From NCBI GenBank assembly GCA_964615375.1, contig CAZTOW010000002.1, positions 364,534 to 428,533 of the forward strand: a stretch of 64,000 bases of DNA, given 5' to 3'. Below, piece by piece: positions 15,102-24,426 of the stretch. A program made the position numbers and the translations under genes. Source of the stretch: CAZKWG01 sp964615375 (GTDB lineage Bacteria > Myxococcota_A > UBA796 > CAZKWG01). Below the pieces are notes generated by a model. It made no database searches, was not told the origin of the DNA, and saw only the letters and a list, made by a program, of their open reading frames with translations. Position 1 is the stretch's first letter; each line of letters opens with the position of its first letter.

Positions 15102-16450
15102 CGCTCCCCGCCCTCCTCGCGCGCCCCGAGCGTCCAGTGGAGCCCCGTGGCCAGCGCGACGACCAGCACCAGGGCGGACACCGGCGCGACGACGTGCAGC
15201 GCCCCGTTCAGCGGGCCGGGCAGGGACAGGGTGACCGAGATGGGGACGTCGGGCGGCGCGCGCAGACCCTCGACGAGCGCCCAGACCAGCGCGAGCCCGC
15301 ACAGGATCGGCAGCGCGAAGCGGGCGGCCCAGGGCAGCCATCGGTGAAGGCGGAGCCCACCCACCGGATCGATCCGGCGACAGCGGGCCGAGGCGTCCCC
15401 CGCCCGCCACAGCTCCCAGCACAGCGTCAGCGCCACCAGCGGCGGCCCGACGCGGACGGCCCAGATCGAGATCAGGCCGCCGGCCACCATCCCCTCCTCG
15501 CCCGCCAGGATCATCGCCGCGCCCAGCGCCCCGGCCACCCCGCCGACACCGACGGCGAGAGAGCGCTCGCCTCCGCCCGCGCGCGCGGCCAGCCCTCGCG
15601 CGCCCAGCGCCAGCGCCAGCGCGAGGCCCAGGGCCCCGCCCAGCTTGCCCAGCCACACACCCAGCGTGATCAGGTCGACCTCGTAGTGCAGCCAGAGCCC
15701 GTCCCCGAGCTCCGAGGCCCCGTCCACCCCCAGCGGCACGCTCCGATGCTGCTCGATCGACCCCATCGCGGCGGCGCCCAGCAGCCCGATCCCCAGCGCC
15801 AGGACGCCGGCGAGCCCGAGGCGCGACGCTCCCAGCGGCTGCCCTCGCGGCGCGAGACCGCCCAGCGCGCCGAGCAGCGGCAGCGTGACCATCGCCGCGA
15901 CCAGCGCAGACGCCCAGGTCTCGCCGTGGAGCAGCGCCGCCGGGCGTGGATGGAGGGCCGCCGCCACGGAGGCCAGCCCGCCGCCCTCTCCCTGGAAGCC
16001 CGCCAGGACCGCGACCGGGCCCGCCGCCAGCATCCCCAGCGCCAGCCCGCCCGCCCCGGGGAGCGCGCGCGGACGCCCCGAGGCCCACACCGCGAGCCCG
16101 ACGACCGCGAGCGCCAGCAGCGCCCCCCCGCCGTTCGGCAGCCAGGGGAGCCGCCCCAGCCGCGCCGCCAGCAGCACCGTCCCCAGCGCCAGCGCCAGCA
16201 GGGTCGAGCGCCGCGCGCGCCCCTCCGCGCCCAGCACCAGCTCCACCAGCAGCAGCGGGATCGCCACCAGCAGGCCCATCAGGGTCCACAGGATCGCGTA
16301 GGCCCCGCCGCCCAGCCGCGCCAGCTCGGTCGCGCGCCAGGCCATCTCGCCGCCGCCGGCCGCGCCCGCGCACAACAGCAGCAGGAGTCCGCTCCAGCTC
16401 AGGGGCTCACGCGCAGGCGTCTTGTCCGACACCTCGCCCCGATAACGCAT
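15098..16450 (-). CDS. Divergent sodium:neurotransmitter-symporter-like (SNF/NSS) transporter
   Basis: Start taken at ATG 16450, 450 residues with about 11-12 hydrophobic segments. The first two helices keep the NSS pattern: GEMAWRATELARLGGGAY matches the GNIWRFPYLAYKNGGGAF region of the family, and AIPLLLVELVLG matches the GIPLLLLELALGQ end of TM2. Most other conserved positions are replaced and the unwound-helix Asn of TM1 is lost, so Na+ coupling may be altered. NSS proteins import amino acids or related amines. Its stop overlaps the start of the 117-residue protein by 4 bp. Divergent start to the PilZ gene is only 40 bp away. Confidence 0.7.
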   Translation of the reverse strand: MRYRGEVSDKTPAREPLSWSGLLLLLCAGAAGGGEMAWRATELARLGGGAYAILWTLMGLLVAIPLLLVELVLGAEGRARRSTLLALALGTVLLAARLGRLPWLPNGGGALLALAVVGLAVWASGRPRALPGAGGLALGMLAAGPVAVLAGFQGEGGGLASVAAALHPRPAALLHGETWASALVAAMVTLPLLGALGGLAPRGQPLGASRLGLAGVLALGIGLLGAAAMGSIEQHRSVPLGVDGASELGDGLWLHYEVDLITLGVWLGKLGGALGLALALALGARGLAARAGGGERSLAVGVGGVAGALGAAMILAGEEGMVAGGLISIWAVRVGPPLVALTLCWELWRAGDASARCRRIDPVGGLRLHRWLPWAARFALPILCGLALVWALVEGLRAPPDVPISVTLSLPGPLNGALHVVAPVSALVLVVALATGLHWTLGAREEGGER

Positions 16451-16476
16451 GCGCGGCGCGCCGCGTAGCGGAGTGT

Positions 16477-16482
16477 TAGCAT
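16477..16482 (+). promoter_or_regulatory. -10-like TAGCAT 14 nt before the PilZ start
   Basis: The box sits 14 nt upstream of ATG 16491, which has no Shine-Dalgarno sequence. The whole divergent spacer is only 40 bp and holds a GGCGCGCC palindrome. Confidence 0.4.
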
Positions 16483-16490
16483 TGGCGCGC

Positions 16491-17117
16491 ATGTCCACTG
16501 ACCCCCGCCGCGTCCTCGAGGAGGCCGCCAGCCGTCGCCTCCCCTGCGAGCTCCTCCTCCGCCGCGGAGGCTGGGCGCGCGGCACCGTGGTGCGCGTGGA
16601 GAAGGGCGGGATCGTCGTCTCCGCCCCCGGGCGCCGCTTCCTGGGCGGCGAGGACGTGCGCGTCTGGCTGGCCATCGACGAGCGACCCTACACCTTTGAG
16701 GCCAGCGTCATCCGGGTGGGCGTGCCGCTCCCCGATCGCAGCCAGGACGGCCTGCTGCTGGGCTTCATCGACCGCTGGTCGGAGGGCGCGGTGCAGACCC
16801 CGGTCGCCCACGACCGCACCATCGAGCTCCTCCTGCCCAGCGGCCCGCCGGTCTCCCTGCTCGCGCCGCCCGCCGGCCTGGTCGAGCTGAGCCTGGACGG
16901 GCTCGCCTTCACCATGCCGTCCAGCTTCAAGCTCATCTTCGTGGAGAACGGCGCGGTGGGCGTGCGGCTCGGCGCGCCGGGGCTCCCGCCCACCGAGATC
17001 TCCGCGCGCGTGGAGACCCTGGCTCCGGGCGAGGGTTTCCTGCTCTACGGCCTGCGCTTCGAGGGCGTCACCGACGCCGAGGCCCACCGCCGCGCGGTCG
17101 AGGCGCTGCGGGCCTGA
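16491..17117 (+). CDS. PilZ-like domain protein
   Basis: A 208-residue protein beginning MSTDPRRVLEEAA. Two beta-barrel-like halves are visible. The first begins after PCELLLRRGGWARGTVV and the second has GLVELSLDGLAF, which occupies the place of the PilZ D/NxSxxG motif but reads ELSLDG, and ends with GLRFEGVTDAEAHRR. The RxxxR c-di-GMP motif is not clear. The overall pattern is like the two-domain YcgR-type or myxobacterial PilZ proteins; whether it binds c-di-GMP is uncertain because both motifs are degenerate. It stands alone, convergent with the phosphofructokinase gene 9 bp away. Confidence 0.6.
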   Translation: MSTDPRRVLEEAASRRLPCELLLRRGGWARGTVVRVEKGGIVVSAPGRRFLGGEDVRVWLAIDERPYTFEASVIRVGVPLPDRSQDGLLLGFIDRWSEGAVQTPVAHDRTIELLLPSGPPVSLLAPPAGLVELSLDGLAFTMPSSFKLIFVENGAVGVRLGAPGLPPTEISARVETLAPGEGFLLYGLRFEGVTDAEAHRRAVEALRA

Positions 17118-17126
17118 CCCGGCCGT

Positions 17127-18200
17127 CTAAGCGCCGAACTCCACGCCGGTCGCCCGCGCCGCCCGCAGGAGCGGGTGGTCCAGCGAGACGAGCCGCGGGC
17201 GCCCCACCGCCTCGGCCAGGGGCACGCTGCTCATCTCCGTGCCCCGCAGGCAGACCAGCTCGCCCCAGCGCCCGGCCGCCACCAGGTCCACCGCGTGGAC
17301 GCCCATGCGCGTCGCCAGCACCCGGTCGAAGGCCACCGGCGAGCCCCCGCGCTGCAGGTGCCCCAGCACCGTGACCCGGATCTCCGCGTCCGTGCGCGCC
17401 CCCAGCAGCCGGGCCAGCGTGGACGCCGCCTCGCCGCTTTGGATAGAGCGCGGCGCCTCCCCCTCGCCCGCCGGCCGCGCACCCTCGGCGACCACGACCA
17501 GCGTGAACTGACGCCCGCGCCGCTTGCGCTCCAGGATCGTGGAGACGAAGCGCGCCGGGTCATAGGGGATCTCCGGCAGCGCGATGCAGTCCGCCCCGCC
17601 CGCCACCCCCGCGTAGAGCGCGATCCAGCCCGCCTCGCGCCCCATCACCTCCAGCAGCATCACGCGATCGTGCGCCTCCGCCGTGGTGTGCAGGCGGTCC
17701 AGCGCGTCGCTGGCCACCTGCACCGCCGACCAGAAGCCGAAGGTCAGGTCCGTACACTCCAGATCGTTGTCGATGGTCTTCGGCACGCCGATGACCGGGA
17801 TCCCGCGCTCGCGCATGAGGCGCCAGGCGATGTTCTGCGTGCCATCGCCGCCGATCACGATGAGGCCGCTCAGACCCTCCTCGCGCACGGCGTTCACCAG
17901 CTCCTCGCTGCGGTCCACCCGCGGCGCGTCCTTGCCCCGCCCCACCGGAAACGAGAAGGGATCGCCCCGGTTGGTCGTGCCCAGGATGGTGCCGCCCCGG
18001 TGCAGGAGCCCGCTGGCCGTGCGCGGCTCGAGGAGCTGAAGGCGCCGGGGGTCAGAGAGCAAGCCGTTGAAGGCGTCCTCCACCCCCACGATCTCGTAGC
18101 CCAGCTCGCCCGCCCCGTACTTCACCACCGCGCGGATGACCGCGTTCAAGCCGGGGGCGTCGCCGCCCCCCGTGAGGATCCCGATCCGTTGCCTGGTCAT
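17127..18200 (-). CDS. pfkA: 6-phosphofructokinase, ATP-type G/K subgroup
   Basis: A 357-residue enzyme of glycolysis that phosphorylates fructose 6-phosphate. LTGGGDAPGLNAVIR opens the protein. Two diagnostic positions tell the donor: GGDG at 117-120 has Gly at the site where PPi enzymes have Asp, which favours ATP, while PKTIDND at 140-146 has Lys141 at the second site, as in the mixed group III enzymes. MGREAGWIAL and GHLQRGGSPVAFDRVLATRMG are the further PFK signatures. Upstream GGGGAG gives a ribosome-binding site. It is divergent from the FMN reductase gene with 66 bp between starts. Confidence 0.92.
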   Translation of the reverse strand: MTRQRIGILTGGGDAPGLNAVIRAVVKYGAGELGYEIVGVEDAFNGLLSDPRRLQLLEPRTASGLLHRGGTILGTTNRGDPFSFPVGRGKDAPRVDRSEELVNAVREEGLSGLIVIGGDGTQNIAWRLMRERGIPVIGVPKTIDNDLECTDLTFGFWSAVQVASDALDRLHTTAEAHDRVMLLEVMGREAGWIALYAGVAGGADCIALPEIPYDPARFVSTILERKRRGRQFTLVVVAEGARPAGEGEAPRSIQSGEAASTLARLLGARTDAEIRVTVLGHLQRGGSPVAFDRVLATRMGVHAVDLVAAGRWGELVCLRGTEMSSVPLAEAVGRPRLVSLDHPLLRAARATGVEFGA

Positions 18201-18784
18201 GCACGCTCCCCGAGAGCGGATATCACGAGTGGTGCGCCCGGCGCGAGGGCGATAGGAGCGGGCCCCATGAAGGTCCTGTCGATCTGCGGAAGCCTCCGCC
18301 CCAGCTCTTCTACCGAGCGCGCGCTCCTGGTCGCCCTCGAGGCCGCGCGCGCCGCCGGCGCCGAGGTCGAGAGCCTCGTGCTGCGCGATCTCGATCTCCC
18401 CTTCTGCGACGGCCGCTCCGACGAGGAGAGCTACGGCGGCGACGCCCAGCGCTTCCGGCGCCTCGTGGGTGAGGCCGACGCCCTGCTGGTCGGCAGCCCC
18501 GAGTACCACGGCAGCCTGAGCGGCCCGCTGAAGAACGCCCTCGACCTGCTCGGCCCGGTGGAGCTGCGCGGCAAGATGGTGGGCCTGCTGGCCACCGCCA
18601 AGGGCGAGGCCGGGGCGATGAACACGCTCAACCACCTGCGCCACATCTTCCGCTGGATGGAGGCCTGGGTGCTGCCCACGCAGGTCTCGATCCCCCGGGC
18701 CCAGGACGCCTTCGCCCCCGACGGGCGGGTGCTGCGCGCCGGCCTGCAGACCGAGCTCGACTCGCTGGGCTCCGAGGTCGTGCG

Positions 18785-20128
<1,344 letters not shown>

Positions 20129-20144
20129 CCTTCCTCCTCCTCGT

Positions 20145-20975
20145 CTACCAGGCCTCGGCGCGCACGCGCACGGGCGGGAGCGGCGCGTCCTGGCGCGCCA
20201 CCTGCAGGGCCACCTGCCCCTCCGCCCCCCGCTCGCGCAGCGCCTTCGCCGCCGAGACCAGCGCCTTCTCCGGCCGGTTGTTCTCCTGCGAGAGGTGGGC
20301 GAGCACGACGTGGCGCAGCTCCGGGCTCAGGCCGCGGGAGAGCAGGTCGCCCCCTTGCTCGTTGGAGAGGTGGCCGTGGTTCGAGCGGATCCGCTGCTTG
20401 GTCGGCCAGGGGTAGGAGCCCTGCAGCAGCATGTCCAGGTCGTGGTTGAACTCCAGCACCACCGCCGAAAGGCTCTTCAGCATCGCCTCCATCAGCGAGG
20501 TCGGACGCCCGAGATCGGTGATCACGCCCACCGCCGCTCCGCCCACCCGCACCCGGTAGGCCACCGGGTCCGCCGCGTCGTGCGGAGTGGGGAAGGCCTC
20601 GATCTCCAGGTGGCGCACCCGGAAGGGCACGCCCGGCACCACCGCCTCGTAGGCGTCCGGCGTGTTGCCCGGCCGCAGCGCGCCCCAGGTCCCGGGGGTC
20701 ATGAAGAAGGGGACGCTCCGCCCCAGCTTCTTCCTCAGCGTCTCCGAGAGCACGCGCGCGGCGCCGACGTGGTCGCTGTGCTCGTGCGTGATGAGCACGG
20801 CGTCCACAGGCGCGTCGGCCAGGCCCATCGCCTCCATGCGCGCCCGGATCTGGCGCGTGCTGAGCCCGCAGTCGATCAGGACCCCCGCGTGCCCGTCGCC
20901 GATGTACGAGCAGTTCCCCGCCGAGCCCGACGACAGGACCACCAGCTGTACATCGCGGGCGAAGAGCGAGGGCAT
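20145..20975 (-). CDS. MBL-fold metallohydrolase, YycJ/WalJ-like
   Basis: A 276-residue metallo-beta-lactamase-fold protein. LSSGSAGNCSYI at the N-terminus, HEHSDH at residues 64-69, then THEH-type ligands in TPHDAADPVAYRV and EFNHDLDMLLQGSYP give the dinuclear site. The GSSGNC/SAGNC opening and YPWPTKQRI region are characteristic of YycJ-like nucleases/hydrolases (from memory of the family). The gene has no Shine-Dalgarno sequence; the upstream - strand region is strongly pyrimidine-rich (20976-21020). Same-strand purB follows by 16 bp. Confidence 0.85.
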   Translation of the reverse strand: MPSLFARDVQLVVLSSGSAGNCSYIGDGHAGVLIDCGLSTRQIRARMEAMGLADAPVDAVLITHEHSDHVGAARVLSETLRKKLGRSVPFFMTPGTWGALRPGNTPDAYEAVVPGVPFRVRHLEIEAFPTPHDAADPVAYRVRVGGAAVGVITDLGRPTSLMEAMLKSLSAVVLEFNHDLDMLLQGSYPWPTKQRIRSNHGHLSNEQGGDLLSRGLSPELRHVVLAHLSQENNRPEKALVSAAKALRERGAEGQVALQVARQDAPLPPVRVRAEAW

Positions 20976-21022
20976 GGGCTCTGGGGGGAGCTGAGGGGGG
21001 AGGCAGGGGGAAGGCAGAAGAG
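20976..21022 (-). other. Pyrimidine-rich leader of the MBL gene
   Basis: Read on the minus strand this stretch is nearly all C and T directly before ATG 20975. It repeats the situation seen at about 2606-2660 and 53930-53995 and replaces a Shine-Dalgarno sequence. Confidence 0.4.
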
Positions 21023-21094
21023 GACCACAGGGTTATAGCCTGCGCTCCGACGCGCGGCACCCGCTGCTCCCACGCGCCGCGCCCCGGCACGCCC

Positions 21095-21601
21095 ATGCTG
21101 CTCCTGCTCACACGCCTGCTCACACTCGCGCTCGCGCTGGCCGCTCCCCCCCTCGTCCCCGCCGCGGATCTCGCGGGCCCGGGGCTCGCCGTCTGGTGGC
21201 GGGAGGGGGACCTGCTGGTCGGCGCCCCTCAGACCCCTGGCCGCTCCGGGATCCGCCCCCTGGTGGACCTGGCGCCCATGGAGCTGCCCGCCGATCTGAG
21301 CGGCTGGAAGCAGCTCGGCGCGCGCTGCCGGCCGAACCCCACCGCCGCCGTCGAGCTGAGCGAGCTCCCGGTGGTGGCGGAGCTGGTCGGCACGCCCGAG
21401 GAGCCGGTGGTGCAGCTCCGCACCGGCGGGCGCGTCGTGTCCTCCGCGGCGCTGGGGAGGCCCGCGCGGGCCTGCGAGATCGCCGTGGCCCAGGCCGACG
21501 AGCTCCCCGGCCTCGAGGTGATCGTGGTCTGGCGCCCGCTGGACGAGGCCGACGATCTGCGCGGGGTCGCGGTCTATCACATCCCCGAGATCGCCCGGTA
21601 G
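21095..21601 (+). CDS. Secreted hypothetical protein
   Basis: A 168-residue protein with a signal peptide (MLLLLTRLLTLALALAAPP, cleavage near VPAA). The mature part is a beta-rich domain with two cysteines (near RCRPNP and RACEIA) that could form one disulfide. No family recognised. A TATAGC box lies 62 nt before the start in the divergent spacer. It ends 4 bp from the convergent SH3-like gene. Confidence 0.65.
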   Translation: MLLLLTRLLTLALALAAPPLVPAADLAGPGLAVWWREGDLLVGAPQTPGRSGIRPLVDLAPMELPADLSGWKQLGARCRPNPTAAVELSELPVVAELVGTPEEPVVQLRTGGRVVSSAALGRPARACEIAVAQADELPGLEVIVVWRPLDEADDLRGVAVYHIPEIAR

Positions 21602-21605
21602 CGCC

Positions 21606-21929
21606 TCAGTTCTCGGCGGCCGCGACGGGGCCCAGCTTCGCCTCCGCCACCCAGCCGAAGTCCGTACCCTTGCGCACGCGCACCAGCCCGCCGTCCCCGC
21701 GCGCCACGATCTCCACCTCGTCGCCCACCTCGAGCGTGATCGTGGTCTCCGCGCCGCCCGGCCAGCGCTGGAGCGTGATCGGCTCCAGGGCGGCCCGCTT
21801 CGGCAGGGCCTCGCTGGCCTGGAGCGCGTCCACCATGGCGGGGAGCCCGCCGCCGGCCGCGGGGGCGGGCTGCGCAAACGCGGGGCTCAGGAGCGAGGAG
21901 AGGAGGAGCAGCGGGAGGAGGCGTGACAT
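21606..21929 (-). CDS. Small secreted SH3-like domain protein
   Basis: A 107-residue protein with a signal peptide MSRLLPLLLLSSLLSPAFAQ. After a 40-residue linker the sequence ITLEVGDEVEIVARGDGGLVRV and GWVAEAKLG forms the bacterial SH3 (SH3b) pattern, a fold often used for binding peptidoglycan or peptides. The ATG has no Shine-Dalgarno sequence and a TAATGT box begins 12 nt upstream. It is divergent from the Mla operon, and the 22-bp palindrome at 21988-22009 lies between them, so both may share control. Confidence 0.7.
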   Translation of the reverse strand: MSRLLPLLLLSSLLSPAFAQPAPAAGGGLPAMVDALQASEALPKRAALEPITLQRWPGGAETTITLEVGDEVEIVARGDGGLVRVRKGTDFGWVAEAKLGPVAAAEN

Positions 21930-21935
21930 TCTTGG

Positions 21936-21941
21936 ACATTA
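21936..21941 (-). promoter_or_regulatory. -10-like TAATGT, near-leaderless promoter
   Basis: On the minus strand TAATGT begins 12 nt before ATG 21929, which has no Shine-Dalgarno sequence. Confidence 0.45.
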
Positions 21942-21987
21942 ACGGGTGGCCGGGGGCATGACCAGCCTGCTCCCGCGCGGAACGGCG

Positions 21988-22009
21988 GAACTGGCCGCGC
22001 GGCCAGTTC
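21988..22009. promoter_or_regulatory. 22-bp perfect palindrome, candidate operator of the mla operon
   Basis: The half-site GAACTGGCCGC is followed at once by its exact reverse complement. It lies 44 bp before the -10 box at 22053 and 78 bp before the first Mla gene, also upstream of the divergent SH3-like gene. A dimeric repressor or activator site is the natural reading; the regulator is unknown. Confidence 0.6.
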
Positions 22010-22052
22010 GGTTGGACGCCAATTTCTCACGCACCGGCCGCGCGCGACGGAT

Positions 22053-22058
22053 TATGAT
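22053..22058 (+). promoter_or_regulatory. -10 element TATGAT of the mla operon
   Basis: TATGAT (five of six to TATAAT) begins 12 nt before ATG 22065. No Shine-Dalgarno sequence and no clear -35 are present, so transcription may start at the start codon and may need an activator. Confidence 0.5.
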
Positions 22059-22064
22059 CGGCCC

Positions 22065-22814
22065 ATGTCCGACGCGGTCCACCGGCTCGGTCAGTTCAGC
22101 ATCTTCGCGGGGCGGATGGTCTCCGGCGCCCTGCGGCGACCGCTGTTCCTGGACGAGGTGCTGCGCCAGACGGCCCGGACCTGCGTGCGCTGCCTCCTGC
22201 CGGTGTGCGCGGTGACCTTCGCCTTCGGCATGGTGCTGGCCATCCAGGGGCTGGCCATCTTCGCCGCCTACGGCGCCCAGCGCATGCTCTCCTCGCTGGT
22301 GGCGCTCGCGGTCATGCGCGAGCTCTCGCCGATGCTGGCCAGCGTGCTCATCGCCGCCCAGGGCGGCTCCTCCTGCGCGGCGGAGCTCGGCGCGATGCGC
22401 ATCCGCGAGGAGCTGGACGCCACCGACGTCATGGCGGTGGACAGCGTGAAGTTCCACGCGAGCCCGCGGCTGGGCGCGCTGACGCTCGCGGCCCCGGTGC
22501 TCAACCTCTTCGGCAGCTTCGCCGGCATCCTCGGCGCCTGGACCGTGGCCGTGCTGCTGCGCGGCGAGAGCAGCGGGGTCTTCTGGGGCGAGCTCTGGAG
22601 CCTGTGCAGCCCCGTGGACGTCTGGGGAGGCTCGTTCAAGGCGCTGATCTTCGGCGCCCTCATCGGGCTCATCAGCGCGTTCCAGGGCTACACGGCCAGA
22701 GGCGGGGCGGCCGGCGTGGGCCGGGCGGTCAACCGCACCGTCGTCCAGAGCGTGCTGGTCTTCATCGTGCTCAACTACCTGCTGAGCTCGGTGCTCTACC
22801 GGGAGGCCTCGTGA
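22065..22814 (+). CDS. mlaE: MlaE-family ABC permease, first copy
   Basis: A 249-residue permease of the MlaE/YrbE family for phospholipid (MCE-linked) transport. Hydrophobic segments near residues 40-65 (VTFAFGMVLAIQGLAIFAAYG), 80-105, 140-165, 195-215 and 225-245 fit. The family motif region VMRELSPMLASVLIAAQGGSSCAAELGAMRIREELDATDVM is clear. It differs markedly from the next gene, which is also MlaE-like, and overlaps it by four bases (GTGA). Together with an ATPase and an MCE protein they form one operon. Confidence 0.9.
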   Translation: MSDAVHRLGQFSIFAGRMVSGALRRPLFLDEVLRQTARTCVRCLLPVCAVTFAFGMVLAIQGLAIFAAYGAQRMLSSLVALAVMRELSPMLASVLIAAQGGSSCAAELGAMRIREELDATDVMAVDSVKFHASPRLGALTLAAPVLNLFGSFAGILGAWTVAVLLRGESSGVFWGELWSLCSPVDVWGGSFKALIFGALIGLISAFQGYTARGGAAGVGRAVNRTVVQSVLVFIVLNYLLSSVLYREAS

Positions 22815-23641
22815 GCGGCGGGGCGCGCCTCATCCCGCTCCACCCGGTGGCGCCGCGCCCGCCGGCCCAGCCCGAGCCCGCCCTGGCCCTGCCGCTGCGC
22901 GCCGTCCGTGTGGTGGGCCGCTACGCCTGCTTCCTCTGGGACTACGTCAACGCCGCGCGCCGCGTGCCCCCGCCGGCCGGGCGCACGCTGGAGGAGTCCT
23001 ACCGCATCGGCGTGCAGTCCCTCCCCATCCTGGGCGTCATCAGCATCTTCGTCGGGACGAACCTGGCGATTCAGGGGCACGCGGCCTTCCGGCAGCTCGG
23101 CGGCGAGCAGATGATCGGCTACTTCGTGGCCATGGCCGGCGTGCGCGAGCTGGCGCCCATCCTCGCCGCCTCGATGATCGCGGCCAAGGCCGGCACGGAG
23201 ATGGCCAGCCAGATCGGCGTCATGCGCATCTGCGAGCAGATCGACGCGCTGGAGGTCATGGCGGTCAACCCCTACGCCTGGCTGGTCACGCCGCGCCTCC
23301 TGGGGATCCTGCTGGTCCTCCCGGCGCTCACCGTGATCAGCATGTTCCTCATGGTCGCCGCGGGATACGGGGTGACGGTCTGGCAGCTCGACCAGAACGG
23401 CTTCGACTACGTCACCTTCGCCATTCAGGGCGTCCGCCCCGTGGACTTCCTCTACGCCACCATCAAGTCCCTGGTCTTCGGGGTCATGATCTGCACGGTG
23501 AGCTGCTTCTTCGGCTTCACCTGCGGCAAGGGCCCGGAGGGCGTGGGCATGGCGACCAACCGGGCGGTGGTGGTGAGCGCCGTGCTCTGCACGATGGTCA
23601 ACTACCTCCTCTCCGAGGCGCTGTACGGAGGGATCGGATGA
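22811..23641 (+). CDS. mlaE: MlaE-family ABC permease, second copy
   Basis: Start GTG 22811 overlaps the stop of the first permease. The 276-residue protein has about 65 residues of cytosolic N-terminus before the membrane domain and then the MlaE pattern, with GVRELAPILAASMIAAKAGTEMASQIGVM and CEQIDALEVMAVNP. Compared with the first copy it keeps the typical Lys-Ala-Gly-Thr segment, whereas the first copy has GGSSCAAEL there. The stop overlaps the ATPase start (ATGA). Two unlike permeases could form a heterodimer, as the paired YrbE proteins of actinobacterial MCE systems do. Confidence 0.9.
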   Translation: MSGGARLIPLHPVAPRPPAQPEPALALPLRAVRVVGRYACFLWDYVNAARRVPPPAGRTLEESYRIGVQSLPILGVISIFVGTNLAIQGHAAFRQLGGEQMIGYFVAMAGVRELAPILAASMIAAKAGTEMASQIGVMRICEQIDALEVMAVNPYAWLVTPRLLGILLVLPALTVISMFLMVAAGYGVTVWQLDQNGFDYVTFAIQGVRPVDFLYATIKSLVFGVMICTVSCFFGFTCGKGPEGVGMATNRAVVVSAVLCTMVNYLLSEALYGGIG

Positions 23642-24423
23642 TCCGACTGCGCGGCGTCAGCAAGGCTTTTGGCGAGATCGCCGTCCTCGACGACGTCAGC
23701 CTGGACGTGCCGCTGGGGCAGACCACCGCCATCATCGGCCCCTCCGGCGTGGGCAAGAGCGTGACGCTGAAGCTCATCGTGGGCCTGATCCGGGCCGACG
23801 CGGGCGTGGTCGAGGTCTTCGGGACGGACATGGGCCGGGCGGGCGAGCGCGAGCTCTACGCCGTGCGGCGCCGCCTGGGGATGCTCTTCCAGGACGGCGC
23901 CCTCTTCGACTCGATGAGCGTGGGCCAGAACGTGGGCTTCCCGCTGGAGCACCACTGCCCCGAGCTCCGCCCCCGGGAGCGGAGGGAGCGCGTGGAGGAG
24001 GCCCTGGCCACGGTGGGGCTCCCCGGCTTCCACGACCGCTCCCCCAGCGAGCTCTCCGGCGGGCAGCGCAAGCGCGTCGGGCTCGCCCGAGCGATCATCA
24101 CGAAGCCCGAGATCGTGCTCTTCGACGAGCCCACCTCGGGCCTGGACCCGCTCACCAGCGAGGCCATCGACGAGCTCATCCTGGAGATGAAGGAGCGGCT
24201 CCACGTCACCTTCGTCATCATCAGCCACGACATCGTCGGCACGCTGAAGGTGGCGGATCACATCGCGATGTTGTACGGAGGGCGGATCGTGGCCTGGGCC
24301 CCCCGGGCCGAGTTCCTCCACAGCCCCGAGCCGCTGGTGCGGCGCTTCCTCCGCCGGAACATCGCGCTCTCGGACGAGCTCCAGGAGCCCGCCCGGGGCT
24401 TCCGCCTCCGGTCCTTCGGGTGA
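23638..24423 (+). CDS. mlaF: MlaF-like ABC ATPase
   Basis: A 261-residue ATPase. Walker A GPSGVGKS at 34-41, LSGGQRKRVGLARA signature at 139-152, Walker B LFDEPTSGLDP with Asp163/Glu164 and the switch His in IISHDIVG are all intact. LFQDGALFDSMSVGQNVGFPL is the MlaF-type Q-loop region. It powers lipid movement by the two permeases. The ATG overlaps the stop of the second permease by four bases; the MCE gene starts 3 bp after its stop. Confidence 0.93.
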   Translation: MIRLRGVSKAFGEIAVLDDVSLDVPLGQTTAIIGPSGVGKSVTLKLIVGLIRADAGVVEVFGTDMGRAGERELYAVRRRLGMLFQDGALFDSMSVGQNVGFPLEHHCPELRPRERRERVEEALATVGLPGFHDRSPSELSGGQRKRVGLARAIITKPEIVLFDEPTSGLDPLTSEAIDELILEMKERLHVTFVIISHDIVGTLKVADHIAMLYGGRIVAWAPRAEFLHSPEPLVRRFLRRNIALSDELQEPARGFRLRSFG

Positions 24424-24426
24424 GGA

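Noticed and set aside
17127..18200. PPi-dependent phosphofructokinase
   Set aside because: The first diagnostic site is GGDG with Gly, not Asp, so ATP is favoured despite Lys at the second site.
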